From assembly GCA_031258505.1 (NCBI GenBank), contig JAIRMT010000038.1, forward strand, positions 1-33,350: 33,350 nt of DNA. Direction: 5' to 3'. The position numbers and the translations under genes are program-made. This document shows, in pieces, positions 5,829 to 13,139 of the stretch (its first letter is position 1; each line of letters starts with the position of its first letter). Under the pieces are notes generated by a model. It had not been told where the DNA came from, ran no database searches, and was given only the letters and a program-made list of their open reading frames with translations. Source of the stretch: Treponema sp. (GTDB lineage Bacteria > Spirochaetota > Spirochaetia > Treponematales > Breznakiellaceae).

Positions 5829-5932
5829 GGTTGATTTCCGGTCTAAGAGCGCTACCCACAAAGGGGGCGTCAAGGCTGGGAGCGGCTGGCTGAGGCTGGT
5901 GAAGTAGATTATACCAAAGTAAGGAGTGAATT

Positions 5933-6109
5933 ATGATAGTTATGGATAGAGTTGCGGACAGAGAAAAATCAACACTGAAAGAAGACGATGTGCGTGCGGC
6001 GATAGAATCGTTGAAAAGAAGCGCCCCGTCTTCGCTAACATTCACCCCAGAGGAACTGGACGCTTATTCGGACAGGCTGGTAAATATCATTGATGAATAT
6101 CAAGTTTAG
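5933..6109 (+). CDS. Antitoxin partner of YoeB (short, atypical)
   Basis: A 58-residue product from ATG 5933 with AAGGAG about eight bases upstream (5921-5926). It ends LTFTPEELDAYSDRLVNIID and overlaps the toxin start by 17 bp, the translational coupling normal for toxin-antitoxin pairs. It is acidic and shorter than typical YefM (about 80 residues), and I do not see a clear N-terminal Phd/YefM DNA-binding fold, so its class is uncertain. The C-terminal half probably wraps the toxin, by analogy. The promoter palindrome at 5776-5795 is a candidate autoregulatory site. Confidence 0.6.
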   Translation: MIVMDRVADREKSTLKEDDVRAAIESLKRSAPSSLTFTPEELDAYSDRLVNIIDEYQV

Positions 6110-6353
6110 CAATAAGGCGTTTGATGGTTACAATGACTGGGCGCTGGAAAACAGGAAGGCGTTCTACAAGATAAGAGACTTGCTCAAAGAGATTCAGAGA
6201 ACGCCATTTGAGGGAACTGGAAAGCCGGAGCCGCTGAAAGGCAACTTGTCAGGATATTGGTCCCGACGAATAACAGATGAACACCGCATGGTTTATAAAA
6301 TTGAGAACGATACGGTTTTTGTTGAAGACTGCAAAGGTCATTACGAAGATTAG
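6093..6353 (+). CDS. yoeB: YoeB-family ribosome-dependent mRNA interferase (toxin)
   Basis: An 86-residue product; ATG 6093 is preferred to the adjacent TTG at 6090. It matches the Txe/YoeB family along its whole length: FSNKAFDGYNDWALENRKAF, then LLKEIQRTPFEGTGKPEPLK, LSGYWSRRITDEHRMVYKIE and a C-terminal KGHYED. The conserved catalytic elements of YoeB (Glu in the 40s region, Arg in SRRI, and the terminal His-Tyr) are present. The toxin cleaves mRNA in the ribosomal A site when released from its antitoxin. The gene overlaps the antitoxin upstream and is the last gene before the island boundary, where it would favour retention of the element. Confidence 0.9.
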   Translation: MNIKFSNKAFDGYNDWALENRKAFYKIRDLLKEIQRTPFEGTGKPEPLKGNLSGYWSRRITDEHRMVYKIENDTVFVEDCKGHYED

Positions 6354-6483
6354 CGCCCCGTCCCTGGTGCCGCGCTTCCCGCGCCTCACACTGTACCTCA
6401 CCGCGCCTGAGACGCTCTCATGGCAAGGTACTTTTTATCGTGCAGATATATTGCAATCTCTATCATTGTATGCTATAGTTGTA

Positions 6484-6514
6484 CTCGTTACAGTCTTGTT
6501 AAGAGTGTAACGAG
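6484..6514. repeat. Inverted repeat next to the putative att site
   Basis: CTCGTTACA (6484-6492) and TGTAACGAG (6506-6514) are perfect 9-bp complements around a 13-base loop, 40 bp from the tRNA fragment. The sequence from here to 6550 also contains repeated TTAAGAG/TTAG words. It may be an arm-type binding site for the integrase or a terminator-like stem, but no T-run follows. Confidence 0.35.
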
Positions 6515-6554
6515 CGTAACTTACGCCGTATTAAGAGTTAGCTGAGAGTTTATA

Positions 6555-6602
6555 GGAGCTTCCCAAGCTTGTAACGCGGGTTCGACTCCCGTCGTCCGCT
6601 TC
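6555..6602 (+). other. 3' fragment of tRNA-Gly(CCC): putative attachment site (attR/attL)
   Basis: The fragment contains an anticodon loop TTCCCAA (anticodon CCC), a variable region, a perfect T-arm GCGGG-TTCGACT-CCCGT and the acceptor 3' strand CGTCCGC followed by TTC. The matching 5' acceptor strand (GCGGACG) and a D-arm are absent upstream, so this is not a functional tRNA. Duplicated tRNA 3' ends are the usual product of tyrosine-recombinase integration. It lies 11 bp from the stop codon of pncB. Confidence 0.8.
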
Positions 6603-6613
6603 TTTCCCCTATC

Positions 6614-8056
6614 TTACAAATCCCCCTGATATGTTCTGATAAGCTCCAGCTTGAGCCTACGTAAGCGCTCTGTAATCGAAATCTTGTAAATATGCGGATT
6701 AAGAAGTCGTTTATAGCTGTTGTCAAAGGCTTCAAGGCTGCTTTGTGTATGCGCCCGGATCGCCTCAAGCGAAGGGCTGGGCGATACGAGCTTGCCATGC
6801 TCCAAACGCGGGCTGAGTAAAGGCTCGGCGTTTCCTTCAATAGTATGAGAAAAGTGCCGGTAATCTGTGGAGGTATGCCAGAAGGTGTAGCTGCGACCCG
6901 GCTCAATGGTGTCAGCGGAGGACGGGTCATCAATGCTGAGTACGTCCGCAACTGTCATGCCTTGGGTATCGGTGATGCGCCATACCTGCTTGACTGCGGG
7001 GTTGGTGGTTTTTTCCGGCGTGTTGGAAAACTTTATGGTCGGAATGAGCTTGCCCACGCCGTTGTCATAGGCCGTAAGCTTATAGACACCGGTAAAGGCC
7101 GCCTCGGTTCCACCAGTAACCATCTGCGTACCCACGCCCCATGTGTTAATGGGTGCGTGAGCGTTGGTGAGGTTCTGGATGATGGCTTCGTCAAGGTCAT
7201 TTGAGACTGAGATGGTCGCCTCTGGAAGTCCCGCCGCATCAAGCATCTTCCGCGCTTCAACCGACAGGTAATGGATGTCCCCGGAATCAAGGCGCACGCC
7301 GAAGTTTTTGCCCTGAGCGACCAGCGTTTTACCTACTTTGATGGCATTGGGGAGGCCGCTTTTCAGCGTGTCGTAGGTATCAACGAGGAAGGTTGTGTTA
7401 TCAGGGTAGATACTGGCGTAGGCCCGAAATGCCACTTCTTCACTTTCATGCGCCATGACCCACGAATGAGCCATGGTTCCCAGCGCGGGAATCTTGTATT
7501 CCTTAGCGGCCAGTACGTTGGAAGTGCCTGCGGCCCCGCCGATGAAAGCAGCGCGTGATGCAGACATGGCCCCGTCCCTGCCCTGGGCGCGGCGAAGCCC
7601 GAACTCCATGATCGAGCCTTTGCCGGAAGCCAGCCAGACCCGTGCGGTTTTAGTGGCAATCAGGCTTTGGAAGTTAATGGTGTTGAGGATCAGGCTTTCG
7701 AGTATCTGACACTCAATGAGCCCGCTGTCGATCCTGATAAGCGGTTCCTGTGGAAAGATTACGGTTCCCTCGTCCATAGCCCAGAGACTGCCGGTGAAGC
7801 GGAATGTTTTGAGGTAATCAAGAAAGCCGTCCTCAAAGCAACGCAGGCTTCGCAGGTAGGCAATATCGTCATCCGAGAAACCCAGGGTCTGGATTTTTTC
7901 CAGCAGGGTTTCCAGCCCGGCGAAAAGCGAAAAGCCGCCGTTAAAGGGCTGGCGGCGGAAGAACATCTCGAACACAGCCCGTCCGTTCATGCCCTGCTTC
8001 CAATAGCCCTGAGCCATGGTCAGGGAATAGAAGTCCGTGAATAACGCTGAGGTCAT
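6614..8056 (-). CDS. pncB: Nicotinate phosphoribosyltransferase
   Basis: A 480-residue protein of normal length for the family. It converts nicotinate, PRPP and ATP to nicotinate mononucleotide in the Preiss-Handler NAD salvage route. Family marks include the N-terminal FTDFYSLTMAQGYWKQGMNG, FEMFFRRQPF, FGLRRAQGRDGAMSASRAAF, the GTMAHSWVMAH segment holding the phosphorylated His, VRLDSGD for PRPP binding and GVGTQMVTGG. Its start overlaps the stop of pncA by 4 bp (ATGA), so the two are translationally coupled and work in series. The stop codon is 11 bp from the island's att scar; the integration did not touch the reading frame but may have replaced the operon's native terminator. Confidence 0.93.
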   Translation of the reverse strand: MTSALFTDFYSLTMAQGYWKQGMNGRAVFEMFFRRQPFNGGFSLFAGLETLLEKIQTLGFSDDDIAYLRSLRCFEDGFLDYLKTFRFTGSLWAMDEGTVIFPQEPLIRIDSGLIECQILESLILNTINFQSLIATKTARVWLASGKGSIMEFGLRRAQGRDGAMSASRAAFIGGAAGTSNVLAAKEYKIPALGTMAHSWVMAHESEEVAFRAYASIYPDNTTFLVDTYDTLKSGLPNAIKVGKTLVAQGKNFGVRLDSGDIHYLSVEARKMLDAAGLPEATISVSNDLDEAIIQNLTNAHAPINTWGVGTQMVTGGTEAAFTGVYKLTAYDNGVGKLIPTIKFSNTPEKTTNPAVKQVWRITDTQGMTVADVLSIDDPSSADTIEPGRSYTFWHTSTDYRHFSHTIEGNAEPLLSPRLEHGKLVSPSPSLEAIRAHTQSSLEAFDNSYKRLLNPHIYKISITERLRRLKLELIRTYQGDL

Positions 8057-8694
8057 AGTATAAATTCCTTTGTTTCAGCAAGCGCGATACCTGCCTCACG
8101 CATGGCGGCAAACGCTGCCTGCTCTGACCCTGCCGGCATATTCACTGCTTGCACCGCATCAATAAGTACGGTAACCCGATAACCCAGACGCACAGCGTCA
8201 AGGACGCTGTAAAGTACGCAGTAATCAGTAGCAAGCCCACCGATTAGCAGGGTAGTAACGCCAAGCGCCTTGAGATAACCGTCAAGACCAGTTGGTGTGG
8301 TCCGGTCATTCTCAAAGAAGGCGGAGTATGAATCAAGGTTTGGTCTGAATCCTTTTCTGATGATGAGTTGCACTGGGTTCAGGTTCAGGCTTTTGTGAAA
8401 CTGAGCGCCATTGCTTCCCTGTACGCAGTGGTCGGGCCAGAGCGCCTGGCCGCTGTTGCTGACAGCGTCTGAAGCCGCGGCATTATGTGCCGAAACGAAG
8501 GACACATGGCCGCGTGGATGCCAGTCAGCGGTGGCAATGACCCTGCCGCCGTGGTCTACGCAGTATTCCGCCAGCGCGTTGAGCGGGGCGACGACGGTTT
8601 CGCCGTCCCTGACCTCCAAGGCGCCGCCCTTGCAAAAATCGTTCTGTACGTCAATGATGAGCAGCGCTGTTTCAATAGCATTGATTCCTTCCAT
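8053..8694 (-). CDS. pncA: Nicotinamidase
   Basis: A 213-residue isochorismatase-fold hydrolase. It deamidates nicotinamide to nicotinate, the substrate of the next gene. The catalytic triad is visible: D15 (IIDVQNDF), K114 (IIRKGF) and C159 (TDYCV). The metal ligands D57, H59 and H63 lie in TADWHPRGHVSF, and the cis-peptide motif precedes the cysteine (GGLATDYCV). An AAAGGAG site sits upstream of ATG 8694. The 115 bp between it and the DUF6062 gene include the palindrome GGTGTC-T-GACACC (8781-8793), so pncAB may have its own promoter or regulation. Confidence 0.93.
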   Translation of the reverse strand: MEGINAIETALLIIDVQNDFCKGGALEVRDGETVVAPLNALAEYCVDHGGRVIATADWHPRGHVSFVSAHNAAASDAVSNSGQALWPDHCVQGSNGAQFHKSLNLNPVQLIIRKGFRPNLDSYSAFFENDRTTPTGLDGYLKALGVTTLLIGGLATDYCVLYSVLDAVRLGYRVTVLIDAVQAVNMPAGSEQAAFAAMREAGIALAETKEFIL

Positions 8695-8780
8695 AAAAAT
8701 ATGCTCCTTTCGGTGAGTTTAACTTGTTTGCCTGTGCAGGGAGCATATCGCTTTTTTGGCGCGTTTACAAGTTCGCTCTC

Positions 8781-8793
8781 GGTGTCTGACACC
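8781..8793. promoter_or_regulatory. GGTGTC-T-GACACC palindrome upstream of pncAB
   Basis: This is a perfect 13-bp palindrome about 90 bp before the pncA start. Near-copies occur in a cluster at 32639-32732, so it may be a dispersed element or a regulator site rather than one specific to NAD salvage. Confidence 0.35.
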
Positions 8794-8809
8794 CTGAGTA
8801 CATTCCTCG

Positions 8810-9451
8810 CTAGTCCCGATTTCCCCTAAGACTGAGCGCGAGCTCTTTCCAGACCAGCTTGTCCTTTTGGTCAAGTTTGGCAAACTCTTCCTGCCGGCCA
8901 TAAGCGGAAAGCTCAATAAACTGGCTGGTGCGCGTGAACAGGGTCTGGAACTTGCGCTCGTGAAACTCGGTGAGCCACGCAGGAATACGCCTGGCAAGGG
9001 AGAGGAGACGCGCATAATGCGGGATGCAGAGGCCATCAGAAGCAGTGAAGTATGCCTGCACTTCCTGCCCATTTTCGTCATGATCCGACTGGATAAGAAA
9101 CGTGAGGTATTCCTTTTCGATGCTGTCCTGCTCCACGCATACAGGACAGCGCTCGACGGGACGCCAGGGCTTGCGTTTCTTGAAGGCGATTAGCCGGTCT
9201 TCAAGAATGTCCCGCCCCAGAATGGCAACGGCAAGTCCGTCCCGAAAAGATTCAAGACCCCGCGAATGAAACGCGCAGAAGCCGCCAGCCAGCCGATACG
9301 CCTTGCGGAAACTCCGGTCTGAGACATGCTCAAAGAGCGTGTTGTCAATGTACTGTTCTGCCCGCCGCGATACAATACGGCAGAGCGGACAGCCTGATTC
9401 GGCGCAGGCGTCCCGTAATTCAAAGAAGTTGATGTGCTTGGCGACTGCCAT
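8810..9451 (-). CDS. DUF6062-like protein with two CxxC pairs
   Basis: A 213-residue cytoplasmic protein without a signal peptide or membrane span. It has paired cysteine motifs, CPLC near residue 21 and CPVC near residue 99, and isolated GGFCAFHSRG and GLCIPHYARL segments that repeat the same Cys-x-x-His layout. This suggests two halves of an internal duplication, each binding a metal (inference). It resembles the DUF6062 family, which has no assigned function. The ATG overlaps the rpiA stop by one base (TAATG), so it is translationally coupled to rpiA and is the last gene of the lipoprotein-aroDE-rpiA run. Confidence 0.65.
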   Translation of the reverse strand: MAVAKHINFFELRDACAESGCPLCRIVSRRAEQYIDNTLFEHVSDRSFRKAYRLAGGFCAFHSRGLESFRDGLAVAILGRDILEDRLIAFKKRKPWRPVERCPVCVEQDSIEKEYLTFLIQSDHDENGQEVQAYFTASDGLCIPHYARLLSLARRIPAWLTEFHERKFQTLFTRTSQFIELSAYGRQEEFAKLDQKDKLVWKELALSLRGNRD

Positions 9452-10152
9452 TATGGTTTGACCTCCACACTGCCATTGCTGCGGCCAATGAAAACTGTGG
9501 GACGCAGTTTCGTGAAAAAGCCGTTCTCCACAACTCCGGCAATCAGCTTGAGCCTTTCCTCAAAAGCGCGCGGGTCAACCGGCGTCTTGAAACGAATGTC
9601 TAGCAGGAGATTTCCGTGTTCCGTGATGATTGGCCCAGCCTTGCCAACCGCGCTTCTCAGTGTAACCAGAGCGCCCAGGCGTTCAAGGGTTTGGCAGATG
9701 GGAATCCTCGCCTCAGCGATGATTTCAAGCGGAACCGCGAAATCTATCCCCAGATTATCCACCCGCTTGGACTCGTCGATTACAATGGCGTAGGCGTCCG
9801 AACTGTAGGCTACGATTTTTTCCAGAAGTAACGCGCCGCCGCCGCCCTTTACACAGAGGTTCTCATTGTCAACCTCATCCGCACCGTCAATCGTGAGGTC
9901 GAGTCGTCCCGCGATTTCAGGCGAATTGAGCGAATACAGGGGAATCCCCAGTTCCTCACAGGCGATCATAGTCTGGAAGCTAGTGGGAACCACGCGAATA
10001 TCCCGTAAAACGCCCTGTTTCAGCATTGCCCCCACATGATAGACCGCATGAATGGCTGTGGAACCAGTTCCTAGCCCCAGTTTCATGCCGCTCTTTACCC
10101 GCGCTTCAACTACCGCCTTCCCGGTAAGCGCCTTGATTTCTGACTGTTCCAT
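9451..10152 (-). CDS. rpiA: Ribose-5-phosphate isomerase A
   Basis: A 233-residue protein of usual length. It interconverts ribose 5-phosphate and ribulose 5-phosphate in the non-oxidative pentose phosphate pathway. Family motifs are in order: GLGTGSTA (phosphate loop), TSFQT, LTIDGADEVD (catalytic Asp pair), VKGGGGALLLEK (catalytic Lys region) and a C-terminal GVVENGFF. An AAGGAA ribosome binding site precedes the ATG. It lies 18 bp downstream of aroDE and overlaps the next gene by one base, so the operon links ribose phosphate supply to shikimate synthesis only by co-expression. Confidence 0.94.
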   Translation of the reverse strand: MEQSEIKALTGKAVVEARVKSGMKLGLGTGSTAIHAVYHVGAMLKQGVLRDIRVVPTSFQTMIACEELGIPLYSLNSPEIAGRLDLTIDGADEVDNENLCVKGGGGALLLEKIVAYSSDAYAIVIDESKRVDNLGIDFAVPLEIIAEARIPICQTLERLGALVTLRSAVGKAGPIITEHGNLLLDIRFKTPVDPRAFEERLKLIAGVVENGFFTKLRPTVFIGRSNGSVEVKP

Positions 10153-10170
10153 ATTTCCTTATACCTTAAG

Positions 10171-11679
10171 TTAAAGTTGCATACGGGACATGAGATGGTA
10201 GGGGAAGTCCACGCCCAAAAAATGTCCGTATTGCAGTTGAGCCTGTCTGATGAGCATATCGAAGCCATTAAGCACACGACAGCCCGCTTCTGAAGCGCGT
10301 CTTAACAAAATGGTGCGCTCAGGCTTGTAGACAAGGTCCATAACCACCTCGAAGCCGCTGAATCGGTAAAACTCAAGTGGATCGTACTCTTCATAGCCTG
10401 TCATGCCGACTGAAGTGGTCTGGATGATAATGTCCGCGTATTTTTTTATGAGGTCAATGCCCTTGCTGTCGAGGTGGTTCCACGCGAAGTTGTACTGCTC
10501 GGCCAAATCCCGCGCCCTGACTTCAGTACGATTAAGAATAAGCGCCTTGCCGCCCAGCCTGAATACCTCTGAGGCGACTGAACGCGCCGCGCCACCCGCC
10601 CCAACAATGGTGATCCGCTTCCCTCTAAAGTTTTTCTTGCCAATGAAGTCCAGCAGTGAGCCTGAAAAGCCCTGGGCATCTGTGTTGAAACCATCCCAAC
10701 CCTTTGACGAGCGTATGATAGTGTTGCAAGCCCCGATGGATTTTACCTCTTCTGTAACAGAGGACAGATAGGGTAACACAGCTTCCTTATGCGGAATCGT
10801 TACTGACACGCCTTCCACGCCAAGTTCCTCGGCCAGTTTCAGGAACGCTTTGATAGAATCGGTCTGAAATGGTACATACACCGCGTCGAGGTTTTCAAAT
10901 TTGAAAGCAGCGTTAAAAAACGAGGGGCTCAGGGTGGTTTTCAGGGGGAAACCTGTAATTCCGAAGATGCGGGTTTGGGGGCTTATAGAATGGAATCTGA
11001 AGAATTCAGCCAGTTCCTGCGGATCAAACTGACCCGGAGCCGCGATTGGAGAATCAGGCTCGCCCTTTGCCGAAGTATATGATATTTGAGAACCAAACTG
11101 TTCTGCAAGTATACGGCTTGGCGCGCCAAACGGGCCCATGCACACAAGAATCTTGTCTATATCAGCGGTTTGCCTTGCAGCAATAAGTACCCTAAGCGTA
11201 TCTTCGATGGAATGAGGCATAACCGCGAGTTTTACCAGCTCATCACCCACCCGGCGCAGACCCCGTATCTGCGAGACCAAATCCTCGTCAACACCGTTGA
11301 TATTATGCTTTGAGCGAATGATTCGCGTACCAAAGCTCCTGACCGCCTCCTCAATGTTTGGCACATCAAGGTAGTCCTCAAGATCGACAAAGGCAAAGTT
11401 ATGCCGGCGATCCGCCTGAGCAAAGGCAAGCGCGCGGGAGAAGAGACCAATCCGGCTTCCCTCGCCGCTCGTGAAGTGGCCGCCATCCTCCTCACGCCGA
11501 ATCGTCAGGATAAGCGGCAGCCCAGCCATTGTCGGAAAGCGTCTGACATGCAGGCGCTCATCAGCCTCAAGACAATCGACCCGCAGTTCAGCGAGGTCCA
11601 CATACTTACGATACTTGTCAAGAATCTCTAAATCCCGCGCAAGGGTCTTGCCGGTTAAACAAATACATAGTTTCGCCAT
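10171..11679 (-). CDS. aroDE: Bifunctional 3-dehydroquinate dehydratase (type I) / shikimate dehydrogenase
   Basis: A 502-residue fusion. Residues 1 to about 225 are a type I dehydroquinase: ELRVDCLE, FVDLEDY, H125 in RSKHN and the Schiff-base K150 in VKLAVM. Residues from about 238 are a shikimate dehydrogenase: GITGFPLKTTLSPSFFN, the substrate Lys in VTIPHKEAV, GFNTDAQGF and the NADP loop IVGAGGAARSV. It performs steps 3 and 4 of the shikimate pathway. In the AroE substrate motif the usual His-Ser-x-Ser reads Thr-Thr-x-Ser, a conservative change. Plants and some bacteria such as Chlamydia carry the same fusion. It is second in a minus-strand operon, 19 bp after the lipoprotein gene. Confidence 0.93.
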   Translation of the reverse strand: MAKLCICLTGKTLARDLEILDKYRKYVDLAELRVDCLEADERLHVRRFPTMAGLPLILTIRREEDGGHFTSGEGSRIGLFSRALAFAQADRRHNFAFVDLEDYLDVPNIEEAVRSFGTRIIRSKHNINGVDEDLVSQIRGLRRVGDELVKLAVMPHSIEDTLRVLIAARQTADIDKILVCMGPFGAPSRILAEQFGSQISYTSAKGEPDSPIAAPGQFDPQELAEFFRFHSISPQTRIFGITGFPLKTTLSPSFFNAAFKFENLDAVYVPFQTDSIKAFLKLAEELGVEGVSVTIPHKEAVLPYLSSVTEEVKSIGACNTIIRSSKGWDGFNTDAQGFSGSLLDFIGKKNFRGKRITIVGAGGAARSVASEVFRLGGKALILNRTEVRARDLAEQYNFAWNHLDSKGIDLIKKYADIIIQTTSVGMTGYEEYDPLEFYRFSGFEVVMDLVYKPERTILLRRASEAGCRVLNGFDMLIRQAQLQYGHFLGVDFPYHLMSRMQL

Positions 11680-11698
11680 CAGGGTACTCCAAAATAAG

Positions 11699-12184
11699 CT
11701 AAAAGTCAGACCTATAGATACGGATCACTGACACCAGTGAATCAATGAAATCAAGACGCAACACAAGGGGCCAGCCCCGGCTTGGCAACGAATAGAGCGT
11801 ACAGTTGTCATAGTTCTCTACAGGCCAGCGGAGTATTGCCGCGCTTGAAGAACGGCTGTCCCCGATCTTAATCCCGTAAGCGCTCTGTAGAGAGATTTGC
11901 CACACACGATCCTTGTACACATAGAAGTTAAGGCCGTTGTTATACATGAAGATGACATCATCCTGCCAATCTTCTAGTCCCCGTTCAGGGTATACAGCCA
12001 CAGGAACGCCAAAAAGGGAAAATAACTCAGCCAAAGTCAGCCCAATGAACGAAGATGGGTCGTTAGTATCAATGGTGTTCAACTGAACCTCAGATGCGGT
12101 CCATTGCGGCGTGTTTGAACTCTGCGGCGAGAGCGTGGTACACGCGGCAAACGTAAAAAACAAAAGCCATTGGATATGTCGCAT
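11699..12184 (-). CDS. Small hypothetical lipoprotein
   Basis: A 161-residue product with a basic start, hydrophobic core and lipobox-like FAAC (cysteine at residue 15: MRHIQWLLFFTFAAC), so it is probably lipid-anchored. The mature part has a Ser/Thr-rich linker, then LTLAELFSLFGVPVAVYPER and a beta-rich segment with FYVYKDRVWQISL. This resembles small SmpA/BamE-like folds in outline, but the assignment is weak. No Shine-Dalgarno sequence is evident. The promoter at 12190-12218 places the transcript start almost at the ATG, hinting at a leaderless message. It heads the aroDE-rpiA-DUF6062 operon. Confidence 0.6.
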   Translation of the reverse strand: MRHIQWLLFFTFAACTTLSPQSSNTPQWTASEVQLNTIDTNDPSSFIGLTLAELFSLFGVPVAVYPERGLEDWQDDVIFMYNNGLNFYVYKDRVWQISLQSAYGIKIGDSRSSSAAILRWPVENYDNCTLYSLPSRGWPLVLRLDFIDSLVSVIRIYRSDF

Positions 12185-12189
12185 GGTTT

Positions 12190-12218
12190 ATTCTAACCGC
12201 AAACAGTGAAAACAACAA
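12190..12218 (-). promoter_or_regulatory. Promoter for the lipoprotein-aroDE operon
   Basis: On the minus strand TTGTTG (12213-12218) and TAGAAT (12190-12195) are 17 bases apart. The -10 ends 5 bases before the ATG at 12184, so transcription from it would be leaderless or nearly so. A second promoter further upstream was not seen. Confidence 0.45.
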
Positions 12219-12266
12219 GACGGTGTGGGGCTTTATACGCGCCGTTGGTATTTGATACGATGAGCC

Positions 12267-12902
12267 ATGAAGTTGTTCTGTTTTCTTTGGATACCGCTCT
12301 TCTATCTCTTCTGGTCATCAATATCATCGGACGAGCGGCTGGGTTCCGGCGGACTCTGGGCGTTACTGCTTGGGAGCATCTACGCGGTAGCGGTATTCTT
12401 TTTCGGCCCTTTTATCGAGGAAGGAGGAGGCTTTGGCTATTCCCGCTGGCTCAGTGTCAGCGTTGACTTGGTGAGCGTACCTGCGCTGGCGCCCTTCGTG
12501 GTCTTTGCGCTCTTCCTGCCATTCCGTGTATGCCGCGACTTCACCCGCTTTACCCTCCTGTGGCTCATTCCCGATATGCTTATCAGGATTATCGCGTGGA
12601 ACGTCCGAAATGATCCCGCCCAGCTCATCCTGGTGCCTATACTGCGAACCGCTATTGTTATGGGTATATCCGGCTGTATCCAGCTTATCATGCGCGGCAA
12701 AGTTCCGGGCATAATCAGCGCGAGTCTGGTTCTGCTTGCCCTGCCCTTTGGAGCCTCAAGCTGCTACTGGTTCTTCTTTTGCCAGCGCCCGCGTGAAGGT
12801 TTTATTCTGCTTGCCATAACCCTGATTCCTATGCTGCTTTATTGTGTGTTCCAGCTTATCAAAACGGGGGATAAAGGCGACAGCGTGGAGAAGATAGTTT
12901 AG
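12267..12902 (+). CDS. Polytopic membrane protein of unknown function
   Basis: A 211-residue, strongly hydrophobic protein with about six or seven membrane spans (for example FCFLWIPLFYLFWSS at the start, LVSVPALAPFVVFALFL, MGISGCIQLIM and GFILLAITLIPMLLYCVF near the end) and a short charged C-terminus. No conserved motif was recognised. It diverges from the lipoprotein-aroDE operon across 82 bp. It is alone on its strand. Transport, assembly and sensing roles are equally open. Confidence 0.65.
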   Translation: MKLFCFLWIPLFYLFWSSISSDERLGSGGLWALLLGSIYAVAVFFFGPFIEEGGGFGYSRWLSVSVDLVSVPALAPFVVFALFLPFRVCRDFTRFTLLWLIPDMLIRIIAWNVRNDPAQLILVPILRTAIVMGISGCIQLIMRGKVPGIISASLVLLALPFGASSCYWFFFCQRPREGFILLAITLIPMLLYCVFQLIKTGDKGDSVEKIV

Positions 12903-13139
12903 ACTAAACTCATAAAGAACAGAGAGCTTTCAAATCGTTAAAAAACGACCGCGTAAAGGATGGCGGCTCACCAAAGACAGGGTCGGCTCTTATGCTTTCC
13001 CTGGCGAGGATTTTCGCCGCACTGCTGCAAACCGTTCTCGGACCTTTCTACAGAACCTTCGTAGAACTCTACTAAAGTTTCGTAGAACATCGCCTAAAAG
13101 ACTGGATTCTACAAAATCCAAAGAAAAAGGGGTAAGATT
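12903..13139. other. Intergenic stretch with no supported gene
   Basis: About 240 bp without a credible ORF. The word TTCGTAGAAC occurs twice near 13047 and 13079 with further CTACA/GTAGA words around it, giving small imperfect hairpins. A GGGGTAAGATT sequence before 13140 may serve as the ribosome binding site of the following fragment. Confidence 0.4.

Larger units (their letters stand above)
1..6602. mobile_element. Integrated genomic island (left end outside window), bounded on the right by a tRNA-Gly 3' fragment
   Basis: This stretch holds a tyrosine recombinase, XRE and ribbon-helix-helix regulators, an orphan restriction-type nuclease, toxin-antitoxin genes, small unknown ORFs, repeats and no housekeeping gene. 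From 6614 onward the content changes abruptly to conserved metabolic genes. At the junction lies a 48-bp copy of a tRNA 3' end without its 5' half, which tyrosine recombinases commonly leave at the distal attachment site. The intact tRNA-Gly(CCC) and the other att copy should lie to the left of base 1 and are not visible. No phage structural or conjugation genes are seen here, so prophage, ICE or satellite cannot be told apart. Confidence 0.7.

Noticed and set aside
5829-5932. Second, degenerate CRISPR repeat after the solitary one
   Set aside because: No 32-base window here or upstream keeps the stem and the ATTGAAAC tag; only G-rich coincidences were seen, so no array is claimed.
6528-6602. 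Complete tRNA gene at the island end
   Set aside because: The 5' acceptor strand and the D-arm do not pair or match; only the part from the anticodon stem to the 3' end is tRNA-like.
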